The notes under the pieces are model-generated. The model had not been told where the DNA came from. It saw only the letters and a program-made list of their open reading frames with translations, and did no database searches. From Trochalopteron elliotii (lineage: Eukaryota > Chordata > Aves > Passeriformes > Leiothrichidae), in assembly GCA_024734555.1 (NCBI GenBank), contig JANPWX010000010.1, forward strand, positions 2,979,140 through 3,043,139: 64,000 bases of DNA, written 5' to 3'. A program made the position numbers and the translations under genes. Each line of letters opens with the position of its first letter. Positions within the stretch are counted from its first letter, which is position 1. Positions 26,442 to 38,465 of this stretch are shown one piece after another.

Positions 26442-29190
26442 CTTCTTCCCTGGCAAAACCACTGTGAAACAGGTATGACTTTAGTTTGACTTAATACCCC
26501 TCACTTTAATTTCGGTGCTAGTGTAGTTAGTGAAAGTAGAGCAAATTAGAGGCTCTGGAATCCAAATCACACAAGCAGTCACTGGAACAGAGGAGAGGAG
26601 GGAGACCATGAAGTCTCCGAGAGTGATTCTTAATTACTTGGCTAGGGCAAATGCTTCCAGCCTAAGCTGTTCCCAGTGACTGAAAGCCAGAAGGAGGAGT
26701 GAACAAAGAATGGAGATGACCAGCTCCTCATGCCGCTGACTGTTTGCAGGGAAGAAAAGAGGCTTCAAGTGCCCTGCAAATGCCGTTCCTGATTTTGGTG
26801 ATTCACGGGGGTGCATGGCCATGGTCTGCCAGATGATCATGTGTGTGCATGTGCAAGGCAGAGGAAGTTCAATGCTCCCTCAAAGCAAATAAAGGTCTGA
26901 TCTTATCCCCAGATTCACCATAAACAGGTTAGAGAATTACAGAGTAGAGTTATGAATAAAGATTTATATTTATTTTAATTTTTTTTAAGACTTCAATCCC
27001 AGGACCTTTGGTTGGAGGAACCAAACTTCACCTTGCTTTTCTTCAAGTATTTTCTCCATCCAGCTAACTATAAAATGTTGTAGAGTCTCTGTGAGAAGAA
27101 TTTAGGAGGAAACCTCAGGGAATGTCACATTAATTAGGGAGAACATCAAGAATAATAACATTAGATTCTTCTCATATAGCTTGAAATTATTTTAAAATTT
27201 GTCATATGGCTTTTACCTGGGATTTCAGCTTCCTCTGAGCCTCCCCCTCGTAGGATACCTTTTACCACCCTTGTGTGATGATGTTACCCCTCTGTGGATA
27301 TGAGCCTGTGCTTCCTGCACTGCATGCCCCATGGGTGCTGCTGCATGGGTGCAGTGAGTCATGGGCAGCATAAGAAAATCAATTCTCCCTTCCGAGTGCT
27401 TAGGATGGACCATAAGAAATGAATGGAGTTCCCCTGTTTTCCAGTCCAGCCTCCCTGTTTCCATATGAATCCAGGTTGTTGCAGGAATTCTGATGAAATC
27501 CCAGGCACAAGCTGTCAGCAGCCCTTGAACAGGGGCGGCATTGTGGCAACATGCCTAGAAAGAGAGATGTGTTATCCCTCTTGCCCCTGTGCACCTCTCC
27601 TCTGGCATCCCATGCTCTGGACTAATTCTTGTGTGCCTTTAGCACAAGGGTGGGATCTTGTCTTCACCTGTGTCTGGGAGGATGGAAATTGTGATTGCAC
27701 CTGGGGCTTTAGGCTCCCAGAATGACACAAGTGGTTGTGATTTAGATGTGTACTACTAGAGGAATTTAGCCTTCCAACAAACCTGAACACTCCACAACTC
27801 TTTGGGCAGCCTCTAATGAAGCCTCCCCAGCCAAGGAAATCCTATGCAAAGTAGGAAAGGTGCTGGGGAGAGGAGAGGGGGGCTCATCTCCAAGACATAG
27901 TAGATTTGTTCAGTCTTAGCTGTTGTATTTGCACAGGGAAAAATATAAATGAAGGTTGTGCTGGTCTATATCTGGCCAATTTCACTCTGGAGTTCCTGAC
28001 AGGTGACCCCAGGGTCCAGCTGCATTCTCTCAATGCTTATTTTTAACATTGTAATCCAAATTCATGTTCAGTGCTTGAATATACAGTAAATTCATTACTG
28101 CTAAACCCTCCAGCTCAGGGATTTCCTGTTGGTTAGTCTCAGAAAAATCAGGATTTCCAGTGATATCAGGCTGAAAATGTTTACAGATAAAATTCAAGTT
28201 AGCAAGTTACACCAAAATGGTTTTGGAGCCAAAGTGGACCTGTATTTTTAGCCCACTCCAGTGGTGCCTTACCCTTCCTTGTCCTATCCTACCTCTTCCT
28301 GTCTGGCATTGGAGGTGGAGGTGCCAGCCCTGCATGACTTCTGAATAGGGTTTTGGTGCTGGTCTCAAGGGGAGCTCATTAAATTGCAGCAGATGAATCC
28401 ACAGTCCTATGGCTAAGCACATTTCTTGAGCGTGTTTTGCAACTTAAACTGTTTCCTCTTGTCCCTCTTTCTAATGAGCACAAGAAAAATCTGCACAGCA
28501 TCTTACCCAATCACTGTGTGGTCGCCCTGATAAACACCACAAGCAGGTAAGACTTCAGATATCCCAATTACCTCCAGGAGTGGGACACATCTTCCAATCT
28601 TTCCATGCCTATATGAGGATTGCAACACGGCGGGGTTACTACTTGGGCTCTTGACCTGCTGGTTAATAAACTGTTATGATGAGGTATGAATTTGCCCATC
28701 TGGCACACAGACAACAACTCTTCTGCTTCCACCTTCTCCCCTTGATGGAGCTGATACCTTATAAAAACAGATGCAGCTCTCTTCACCCAATAGATCTCAG
28801 CTGGAATTTGAAGCTGGTTTTCTAATAAGATGAAGGTAAAATATTCATTGCTGTGACCCAAACAGGAAAGATGAAGTGGCCCTGTGTAGGACTGAGGGGT
28901 GGGAGAGGAGCTGAGAGATTTCCCAGCACAGGTGATGCCAGAGTCAGAGGTACTGCTATAAAAAAAGAGAGACATTTCCTGCAAAGTATTAACAATATCC
29001 AGAGAGAACAGGAAAGGTCTCATTTCTACTCATCCACCACCATATGATGAGAAGAAAAGCATGGCCACACAGAAAATGTGCAGTTGGGGTATTTTAAGGA
29101 AAAAATCAGAACTGTAGGGTAGTGAATATTAGAGAAGAGGATGCAAAGAGATTGTAATCCCTGCTATGGGACAGTAGGAGAACAAAGACA
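26442..29190. other. Intergenic sequence, nothing recognised
   Basis: No LTR, CR1 or coding signal was convincing. Short open frames are at chance length. Confidence 0.35.
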
Positions 29191-29362
29191 TGGAATCATA
29201 GAATAGTTTGGGTTGGAAGGGACCTTAAAGCTACACCTGTGCCATAGGCAGGGACACCTTCCACTAGACCAGGTTGTTTCAAGCCCTGTCCAATCTGGCC
29301 TTGAACACTTCCAGGGATGGATTAGCCACAGCTTCAACCTGTGCCAGGGCCAGGGAATAATT
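29191..29362 (-). mobile_element. CR1 LINE fragment, 3' end, abutting a second CR1
   Basis: GGAATCATAGAATAGTTTGGG through TAGACCAGGTTGTTTC and GGCCTTGAACACTTCCAGG, breaking off at about 29362, where a different CR1 subfamily begins. Confidence 0.8.
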
Positions 29363-29364
29363 TA

Positions 29365-29640
29365 TGATAGAATCAGAGTAAACAAGACTGAAAGGACCAG
29401 CTTTGAAGTTTGATCTGAGGTTGCCCAAGGTTTTTTGTCAAGAGATTTTCAAACATCTCCAAAGGTGGAGATTCCCTAACCCAGACCCCTGTTCCACTGT
29501 TTGACTACATTCATGGGGAAAAGGTTTCCTAATTGGATTTTCTTCTCTTCTAATTTCAGTTGTTTACTCTTTTCCTATCACTGAGCATCTCCCATGAGAG
29601 CTTATCCCTCTCTCATCTCTACATCATCCCAGAGCTGCAG
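29365..29640 (-). mobile_element. Second CR1 LINE fragment, older subfamily
   Basis: Starts TAGAATCAGAGTAAACAAG and continues with CTCCAAAGGTGGAGATTCCC, CCACTGTTTGACTAC and GAAAAGGTTTCCTAATTGG, the CR1 body of a divergent subfamily. The right limit is uncertain. Confidence 0.65.
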
Positions 29641-32098
29641 ACAGTAAAAAAGTCCATCTTTGCCTGAACTTTCCCTGTGTGCCCTGAGCTCCAATTCCAA
29701 CCAGCTTGGTGGCTTTGCTGTACTCTGTCACTATTTACCTGGTACTGGGGAGCCCAAACTGGTCCCAGTGCCCTGTTTGACAAGTGTCAAATGGAGTGAA
29801 GAAATCACTTTCCTGGTCCTGCTGGCTCCACTCCTGCCACCACCACCCACAACATGGTTTGTTTTCATTGTCTCAGGTTCTTTCCCCAAAAGCTGTTCTC
29901 CAGTCCAGGAGACTTCAGGTTGCTGAAAGATGTCCCATCCTGTCTCAGCAACTGAGGGTGATCTGCTCAGGCTCCTGAACTCCTTTCCAGCTTCATGTTT
30001 TTATTCATCCAAGTGACATGTATCCTTAATTCCCAGAGAATTCAATTAAAAAACTTGGGAAAACGTTCCTTCTCTTTCCTCTTTCTGTGGTTTTTTAAAT
30101 TTTACACACCTTAAACCCCAGTAATTTGCTTGTCACTGGAAGTGTCCATCCTGTATGGCTCCTGTGAAAAGAATATGTGATAAAAGTAGGATTATCACTT
30201 GCAGGAGCAGCACAAGAACAAACCTGGTAACATACCCTTCTGTAGCATGGGACCTGCATGGAGGATTAGTCATGAGCTCTTAACCACCAGACCTGGAAAC
30301 AATTCCTTGCAGCATGCTCCTGCCTGCTGCTCTTGTAAGCTTTTTGTTGTGATAAATGGCACAATTGCTTTTCCTACAGGCTCATGTTTTTGTGTCAGGA
30401 GTGTTTAAAGGCAGCAGCTGAGCTGAGCCTCATTCTTCCAGGAGCTGCCTGGTTACCGAGAAGGGGATGGGGCTCTTCCTGGTGGCCACATCTAGACTTT
30501 CCCTAGGATTTGGAGAGCAGAGGTTGCTGTGGGGCTTGGCAAGGAATGAATCTCTATAGGTGAGAAAGTCCGGCAAAGTTTGATCTTTGAAAATGTCCTA
30601 AAAGAAGGGATAGAAACCTACTCAACCTGAAGTCATAGACCTTGCCGATCCAGACTCTTTATAGTAACTCAGAATAGATCTAGGTCTTAAAATTTCACAT
30701 TTCTAGGACTCATACGTTCCCAAATTGTTCCTTCTCCCTGCCTGCATGTCTTTGCCCATTCTCCAGCTAAGTGAGAGAAAGAGGCTGCCACTGCCAGGAA
30801 GGGAGCACAGGATTGCTGATCCCCATGGCTTGGTATGATGTCCAGCTCCTGTCACAACTATTGCTTTTGCTGGAGCAGGGATGGATCAGAACCCTCTGTC
30901 CTCATCCAGGGTGGGGCTGTGAAGATTCTTCCTGGGTGGCACTTGTGGCCCAAGGAGGTGCTGTTCATCTCTGAGGAGAGGTTGAGCTGAACTAGGGGAT
31001 CTGGTGTGCCAAAGGGTGTCAATGATCCAAGTGCTGGGTTCCTCCCTCTCCTGCACATCCAGCTGTTGAGGTTAGCTCCAATCTTCCAGAGTTTCTGTTT
31101 CTGGGGAGCTGGAGCATCCCTCCCACACAATCAGCACATTGCTTCTGCTGGCAGTCTTCCTTTTGGCTGTAGAGGTGAAAACATAAGAGTAAGTGTTCAC
31201 CCCATGATGCTCCCTGGCAAAATACTTGGAGCCCTTTGCAGGGAAGCACAGGATCAGCCAAGCTTTCTCCTTGTGTCCGCCATATGCTAACACCTCCACA
31301 TCCCTGAGGACCTCCTTTCAGGCAGCTTTTGGAATCCAGGACCTACTTTTCATCTGAGAAGTGCAGTTTGAGCATTCAGCAATAGCTTAGACCCTGATCC
31401 TGGAGAAGTCAGTGCAAAGGATGCTGGCTGATGACACAGTGCTCAGGTGACAGGCTGTGGGGAGAGGGATGGGTTAGAAACAGGAATTTGGTTCAGTTCC
31501 ATCATATTTCCAGTGAGTCCCAGTTTATAAATAGTTCAGGTCAAACACGTGCTTCTTTCTTTGACACTTTTTTGAGGCTGAGGATGCTTTGGGGTTAATA
31601 CTTTGAAACTTTTCTTTCCCGGCTGCTCCCATCTCCTTGCCTGCCAAGAAAAGTCCAGCACAAGAGTCAAAAAGGTGCCCGTCTGGATTAACGAGAAGCC
31701 TGCACTGAGCTTTCCCCAGGGCATGGCCTGGTTGGTACCAAGGAGTCTATAAAGCATCGTGGATCCTGGGTGCTGACCTGCTCCCTGGGGTTGGTTCCCA
31801 AAGGAGGGAGGGCGTGGGAGTGGGGCTTAGCTCCCATTCTCAGCAGCATGGAAGCAAGCTGGGAAGACAGATAGAAGTGGTGCTTCTGAAGGATAGTTCA
31901 ACATCTGGAAATTATTAGCTGTAAAGTCACCAAAGTCATACAGAGTGATCTGTCCTTGTGAACTCCTCTCCTGAGCAGATGAGAATTGCAACACCCACCT
32001 GGCAGAGTAATGGCTGCGTGTAAACAAGTCCCCAGGTGAAACAATAATAGATTGGATTTGAATTCAAACAGGAGACCCCAGTCAATCCCTTTCAACCT
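29641..32098. other. Intergenic sequence, nothing recognised
   Basis: No repeat family or coding evidence seen before the LTR at 32099. Confidence 0.35.
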
Positions 32099-33588
32099 GT
32101 TATGGGTTAACACAGTTTGGTTTTTAGTTGAAGAGGAATATGAAATATTGCCCTGTCAGGACCCTTAGAATTGTTTGGAAAGGACAGGGACATATCAGGG
32201 GCCAGTTCTTGGCTATTGGCATGCGGTTTGACCACTGACAAAACAGAATGTGACTTTTGATAATACCCATATAAAGCTGAGACTGGGTTCAAGCCGCCCT
32301 CTTTTCTCCCGGTGAGCCACAATCATGGGCAGCAAAAAGGGGCTGGCTTAGGTCCCACTGCCCTGGGCCTGGCCATTTTCCCCCTTTGCCAGCGGGGGAG
32401 AGGGGAGGCTGCAGCTCAGGGCTGGCTGCATGCCAGGGGCCAGGGCAGATGGGACCTGGCCATAGCAGGGCCCAGTAACAGCTGGCAGCAGGGGAGGGGA
32501 GGAAAAGCCCTGATTACTAATATCTAAGGAGTTTTAAGCTTGCCCCGGCAGCTGCCCGTGCAGCCAGCCAGGGCTGGGGGGTGATGTTCTCCCCCCGCCC
32601 CCTTCCTTCTTTGGGCCCCAGGGAGCAGCTCTGAGCAGCCCAGGCCATGAAATCGAGGGGGTGGAAAAGAAGACATCCACCAGCCTCCTCCACCGGCATG
32701 GCTTTGGAATGCTTGCGGCTGCCGCCAGGCAGAGATCACATGACCACTGCAGGCCTGGGCGAGTTTTAAGTCTTTCCTGCCAGCAGATGGAACTTCCAGA
32801 GCACTAGCACTTCCCGGAGTGAGAACAGACAAAGTGATTGAACTATAAAAAGACACAGCATGAAATTGAAGTCAGTGAAGAGAGACTGAAAAGATTACTT
32901 GGAACGAAGGAGGAGGAGTGGCCTAATTTGGCTGGACATCCCTAGTAGACTATGGAGAATGGAGTATTTTTCCTGTAACATATGAATGCCGTTGGGTGGG
33001 ATGTAATGTTCTAGTTAAAAGTGATATGAAGCTCTTTGCTCCTAAGGAAAAGGAGATTTTTAATTTTTGAGATGATGATGATTTTGGAGATAGAAGAAGA
33101 GAATCTTTGTTTTGTACTAGAGGAGGCATCCTTAAACAGGACCCTGATAAGCAGATATGGTCCATATGCAGTATTGAGAAAGCTGCTAATGGGTAGGATT
33201 TCACAGTTTGCAGAGGTTCCTTTCAGGCCGCTGCAGATTTGTGGTATGGAAGCCACCAGAGGACTGTTCCACTTGTGGTGATATCTCCACAGGACTCTTA
33301 GAGAGACTCCTCTCCCCAAAGAACTGATGAAAAACTATTTTAAATGGTGAAACTGTCTGAAAATTACAGGTTTTGTCTCTTTTATGTTGTATGTGATCAA
33401 GTGAATTGTTGGTGGGGAGGAGGACTGCTTTGAAAGTTTTCATTTTGATTTTCATTTTTCCTTCTTTTCGTGTGTGTTAATAAATCTATTTGTTTTATCT
33501 TTATGCTTGAGCTTGCTTTGCCTCTGCTAATCCTACTTCACAGGAGAAAAAGATAGTAAACACTAAGACTACTACATTAAACTTAGCA
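32099..33588 (+). mobile_element. Long LTR (about 1.49 kb), plus orientation
   Basis: Starts TGTTATGGGTTAAC and ends CTTAGCA, giving 1490 bp, almost identical in length to the inverted relative at 13.6 kb. TATA-like motifs are CATATAAAGC at 32268 and CTATAAAAAG near 32843; AATAAA lies at 33479-33484. The GC-rich stretch at 32.3-32.7 kb is matched in reverse at 60.5-61.0 kb. A primer-binding-site-like motif follows directly, so this could be a 5' LTR with an attached internal remnant. Confidence 0.72.
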
Positions 33589-35690
33589 ATTTGGCGAGCA
33601 TGAAACCGCTACCTGAATTGGTGTTTCTGCCCAGTTTCGAATTTCAACCTAGAATACACCACTAAATGCAGATGTATCATTTCCAGTGAGCTGGGCAGTG
33701 TTAAAACCTCAACCAATTACGTGTGTAAGCATGGGAATTTTGAACCACCTAAAAAAGGTAACAACAATAAACCTGAGCTGTTTGTCTCATGACCTTTGGT
33801 GAGTTCTGTTTTGTGCCTGTCTCCAAACTGCAATCCCAGCATAACAAGTGGTGAATTCCTGAAGCGATGACAGCAGCATCCACGTGTAGAGCTTGGGAGA
33901 CAGAGAACAAGTGTGGAAAACCTGTCTGCAGTGAGAAAAGCTGCCAAAAATGGCAGGGAGAGCCAACCAAGGCATGAAGAGCTGATCAAAGTCCAGACCC
34001 CTTTTGTAAACAGCCCTTAAATAGAAGAACAGCACCAAGAAAATGGGAGGATGAGTTTCACTGGAAGAAAACCCAGTTGTTAAGATATAGATCCTCTTTT
34101 TACTTCAGCGGGGGGGGTAAAGTATGAGCAACAGGCTCTGTAAGCTGCTATAGACATTATAAAGCCCTAGAGGCTTGTTTCAGAGTGGCTGGGGTGGCTG
34201 GAAGCTGAGCAGGACACAGGGACAGCAGTGGAGATGCTGTGGGCACCACTTCCTGAAATCTCAGCAAGGGTGGAGAGTGGGACAAAGCAGTGGGGGGAGC
34301 AGAAACCATCTTGGGCATGCAGGCAAAGAGGATGGGCGAGAAACCAGTGGGGGGGGGGCAGTGGTTATTCACTGGAGTTCCCCTGCTGCCACTAGCATTG
34401 GCAGCATTTGCATCATGCACAGGTTTGCCCATGCTGCAACCACCCGAGCCTCCGTCACTGCCAGGGGCATCCTCAGAATGTCTGGGGCTGCCCACACCAG
34501 GGCTGCAGGAGCCATCTTTGGGCTCCACCCCCTGTACTGCCATTGACACGCACAGCACGCCCCTGGATTGGATAGCCCAGTCACTACCTGGCACACCCAC
34601 TTGCAGCTTCAGCACACAGGCAAAAGCTGGAAGTCAAGTGGCAACACCGAAGTGCCGGTGCAGAACTGTGCGTGCCAAAACCTGGAAATGCCAGCAAAAA
34701 GTTGCTGAAACCTGTAACCATGGGGCACCGTATCACAACAGAGCCAGGCCTCGAGAAGCCTGAAGGATGCCGTGGCAGCCAGTGTCCAAGGGGCTGGGGA
34801 GCCCTGCCGGTCATGGGCAGCTGTGGGGAACTGTGGAGTGAAGCAGGGCTGCCCAATGCCGAAAGCTTTCTCAAAGCAGGTGCTGAGTTACGTCGCATAG
34901 CAACCACTGTCTGCAGCCAAAGCCCAACACAGCACTCTAAACCAACCCCAGCTGCACTGAAACCCCCCATCCTGGGGGTTTTGAACAGCTGCTGCTGCTC
35001 CTGGACTGGCACCACTGCTGAAACCCCCGAGACCAGGGTGGATCCTCCAGCGGCTGCCATGGGTCCTGTTCCTGCTCCCTGCAGTGGTGGGGGGGGAAGG
35101 GGGGAGGAGTGATGGCTCAACTGAGGGGGCAAAGCCGTGTTAGAGAGATGCTGAGATTGGGGGATGGCGGGTGGGGCTGTCCCGGCCACTGCAGCCCAAC
35201 GTAGCCACTTGCTGTAACAATGCAACAGCCCTGCATGCAGAGCAAGCCCAAAGGGACTACTCACAGAATTTAGACACATTAAAAAGCTCCTTTGGTAAGG
35301 TTTTCAATAATTGGACACGACAAACAGTTGCCATAGGAACAGACACCCATTCTAATGTTGGTTTCTGTGATACCTTTGACAGCTTTAGCCCTCATGCTAG
35401 GATGGACTGGACTCTTTTCTTTTCAAATATGCATTAAGGTTCCAATATAATACTGTGTAATATTTACAGTCTGCAGCATGGCCCTCAATGGTGAAACATG
35501 GGAGATTTGCAATGACTTGCTGGGAATTTCCAAAAGTTTATACAGGCACCTCCTGGTGCCTGAGTACCTCTGAGGTCAGAACCTCAAGAAGAGGGGACTT
35601 TCTGAACAGAGAGGTCTGAGCTCAGCCACTCAACTAACCTAAGAGACACTGTCCTCTGGTTCCTCTGCTTTTCTCCACACAGACATGTCT
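33589..35690 (+). mobile_element. Possible retroviral internal remnant (leader-like, GC-rich), no intact gene
   Basis: TTTGGCGAGCATGAAACC follows the LTR end two bases later, as a primer-binding site and leader would. From about 34.1 to 35.2 kb the sequence is GC-rich with G-runs, unlike its neighbours. The open frames here (the longest, 231 codons, is on the minus strand) show no capsid, protease, polymerase or envelope motif. No 3' LTR partner was found before the CR1 at 35.7 kb. It could equally be unrelated GC-rich intergenic DNA in its right half. Confidence 0.35.
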
Positions 35691-35699
35691 GAAGGAGCG

Positions 35700-35753
35700 C
35701 TCCTCAATGGGGCTCTGAGCAACCTGATTTAGTGGAAGGTGTCCCTACCCATG
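35700..35753 (+). mobile_element. CR1 LINE fragment, left part, split by an LTR
   Basis: GAGCAACCTGATTTAGTGGAAGG and GTCCCTACCCATG are CR1 sequence that stops at the LTR and resumes as CCATGGCAGGG at 37603. The last five bases (CCATG, 35749-35753) are the target duplication. Confidence 0.8.
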
Positions 35754-37602
35754 TGTCTTGGTTTGAAAGACAGGTAAGTAAGTAAGATGGGAACAAAGTA
35801 AGATGAGAACCTCCCTTGGAATGGAAAATGTGACCCCTTCCCTCCAAATTATTATAACTTTGAAATTACAGGGCTTTCAGGCAAAGATATGGGAAAAGGA
35901 ATAACAGTTCTTCACTAATATGTGTATATATATAACAAAAACAAACAACAACAGCAGCAGCAACAAACAAAACCAGAAATCCAATAACAGCTTTTTCTTG
36001 GCCGCAGGCACTTTCCCCTTTGGTGCAGTTACAGTCACAGCCGGCAGGGGCGCTGCTGGCTCCTGGTCAGGCAGGGCAGGTGCGATGATTCCACCGCGCC
36101 TGCAGGGGGCGCTGTGACGTGAGCTCAGCAGCCTCTCCACAGGGTTAATGGTGCCTCAGCCACTGGGAAAGAGAGAGAAGAGGCTCCCATTGAAAATTCA
36201 CAGAGTGCAGCTGGTCTCAGAGTCACTTGGGAACCTGACTGGACTGTAGCAGGAAACCTTAGAGCAACAGTCTGGAACAGCAGAGGCGGGCACACCTGGG
36301 GTGAAAAACAAAGTGCAGCAACAACTCCAGAGTGGTGCCAGAAACCACAGGATATCTAGGTGGACATGGGGTGTTAGTGTAATAAACAAGGGTAGGAGAC
36401 CAAGTTTACTCCTTTTAATGCCTTTATTATCCAGCTCTTGAGGGGTGGCTCAAAGGGGTGCCCTATGCCACTGGTGGTGCCCGCTTCCACCGCTGAGGAG
36501 GTGGTGCTGGGTTGGAGCTGCAGAATGCCGCTGCAGAGCCGGGAGCTCACCCACGCGGGAGTCCTCAGGAACTCAAAACTGGTTCTTGGGGTCCAGGGGT
36601 GTTTTGTTCTTCTAGTCCTTTTCAAGTCATGGCGAGATACCGGAGATTGTTCATAAATCCTTTTGGGTATTCTCAGTTTGGTGTTGTCCCCTGCGGGTTA
36701 GAATCTTGAGTGGGCTTGTTTTGATTAGGGGCTTTTAGCGACAATTTGGTCCCACTTTGCAGCTGGGCCCTGCGATTTGCATAAGGGTGGTAGCAGCTGC
36801 TTGATTGGCAGGCCAGTTGTTGACAGGAAGTAGGAAGAGGATCCGGCTGGAAGTAGGAAGCGGAGCAGGCAGGGAGCAATCCAGTGGGACAGACCAGGAA
36901 CAGGCGGGTGAAACAGCAACAGGAGTGAAAAGCGGAGATGCCGGGGGGCAGCAGCAGCTTAATGAAGTGCAACGAAGGAGGGAAGGTAAGGGGGTTTTTG
37001 GGGGAAGGGGTACAGAACAAGGTGAACAGCTTAACAATTTAACAACATAACCTTATAACAAGTAGCTCTATAACACTGTAACTTTCACAACTTGGAGCTG
37101 ATTTATGTTCATTTATCACATTGGGTTAAAGCGTAGCAGCTGCCACAAACAGCTGGGAGACTCTCCCTCCAGTGGGGGTCAGGGTCTTGGATTTTCCCTG
37201 AAGCACCTGAGTAGATGGTGAGGATCCTTCCCAGTGAGGTCGGGTATTAAAAAGATACCAGTTAAACAGCCTCTCTTACACGCAAAGGCTCATTCATGGT
37301 AGGAGAAGCAGTAAAGGGCTGACCTCCGTGGTGGTATCAAATTTTCCCCTGCAGTGGCACCAGCCCGAATGTTCCCCTCAGATCCCAAGAGCGAGAGAGA
37401 GCGAGGAGCTGAGCCCAGCCACTCACCCGCCTGCCAAAATCTCGCAGTATCTCTGCACTTTCCAGCCAGATCCACCCCTTCCCCCATCTTCGCCACTTCT
37501 TTTGTCTCTCTTAAGTATCCTCATTACCATCTCTTAGGCAACAAATGGGAGAAAATTCCCTTAGAGAAGGAAAAATAAAAGGAAAAATCCTAACTTCCAA
37601 CG
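35754..37602. mobile_element. LTR inserted into CR1, itself carrying a nested LTR
   Basis: Begins TGTCTTGGTTTGAAAGAC and ends TAACTTCCAACG, flanked by the 5-bp duplication CCATG (35749-35753 and 37603-37607). The outer parts match the LTRs at 52855-53863 and 58933-59755 (for example AATTATTATAACTTTGAAATTAC, TGCAGGGGGCGCTGT, CAACAAATGGGA). About 750 bp in the middle lacks a counterpart there and looks like a later insertion (36372-37118). LTR orientation could not be settled. A perfect donor-like CAG|GTAAGT is at 35771-35779. Confidence 0.8.
36372..37118 (-). mobile_element. Nested LTR inside the 35.75-kb LTR
   Basis: Sequence absent from the sister LTRs starts TGTTAGTGTAATAAAC and a plausible end is TTTATCA. 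The flanks CATGGGG (left) and CATTGGG (right) resemble an imperfect target duplication. A minus-strand AATAAA lies near its left end (CTTTATTATCC, about 36421). Boundaries are estimates. Confidence 0.5.
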
Positions 37603-37672
37603 CCATGGCAGGGATGTTGGAACAAGATGAGCTCTAAGGGCCCTTCCACCAAATCGTTCTGTGATTCTAGGA
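37603..37672 (+). mobile_element. CR1 LINE fragment, right part (tail) after LTR insertion
   Basis: CCATGGCAGGGATGTTGG, then AAGGGCCCTTCCACC and TTCTGTGATTCTAGG complete the CR1 3' end begun at 35700. Confidence 0.8.
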
Positions 37673-38360
37673 CGTCTTTCTTCAAATGGAAAAGTTATAT
37701 CCAGTTTTGTTTTTTTGGAGACTTTGGCATAGATGAACAGAGTAAAAGTAAACTCTGCCCCAAAGAGCTTGAAGTCTTAATGTGAAAGAAGATGAGGACG
37801 ACTGAGGAAATGATGAATCAGTAGCTTAGTGAGGACAAAGATGTTGTCTGTATTTCAGTTCCTTTATAAAATTCTTTTCAAGTATCTCGATAAATAAGAG
37901 TTTTTGCCCTTGCTCAGTGTTTGAAGGCTGCCCTTGAATTCAGACACTGAAACAGGTTGTTCTCCTATTTTCTGTTTAAATATCTGAAATCCTCATGTCT
38001 CCTGGAATATCAATCTGTCAGGCTGCAGAGATCATTAGACCATTAATATCATACATGGAGCACCTGCAGCCTTTGCTCTTTATTGTTACAGCTGGGCATG
38101 TGCATGTGGGAAGAATTTAGGAATTAAACAGGGTAACATTACTGAACAACCCAGGAATACTGGAGCAACCTGACTGAACAGTAGATTTAGCTACAGAGCA
38201 CCTGGTTTGTCTTTCCCTGCCTTCATAGCTCTGGGCTGGGAGGTGTGGGGTGATCTACTGCATTTTGCTATGGAGATCACAGTTGCTCTCTCTAAATTAA
38301 AGCAGGGAGAGCTGCAGCATTTTGTGTCAGAATAAGGCTGAGCTGAACTTGCAGAATAAA
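37673..38360. other. Intergenic sequence, nothing recognised
   Basis: No supported feature in this stretch. Confidence 0.35.
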
Positions 38361-38465
38361 GTTGAGCAACCTGATCTAAGAGAGCTTGAGAGATCTTGCT
38401 GTGAGCAGAGGTTGGACCACAACTTCCAGATGTCTGTCCAACCTCAATTATTCTGTGATTCTATT
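38361..38465 (+). mobile_element. Short CR1 LINE fragment, plus orientation
   Basis: TTGAGCAACCTGATCTAAGAG through TCAATTATTCTGTGATTCTA is the last about 100 bases of a CR1 element. Confidence 0.8.

Noticed and set aside
34584..35279. 231-codon minus-strand open frame
   Set aside because: The GC-rich compositional bias keeps both strands open; no motifs, no splice context, and overlapping frames are equally long.
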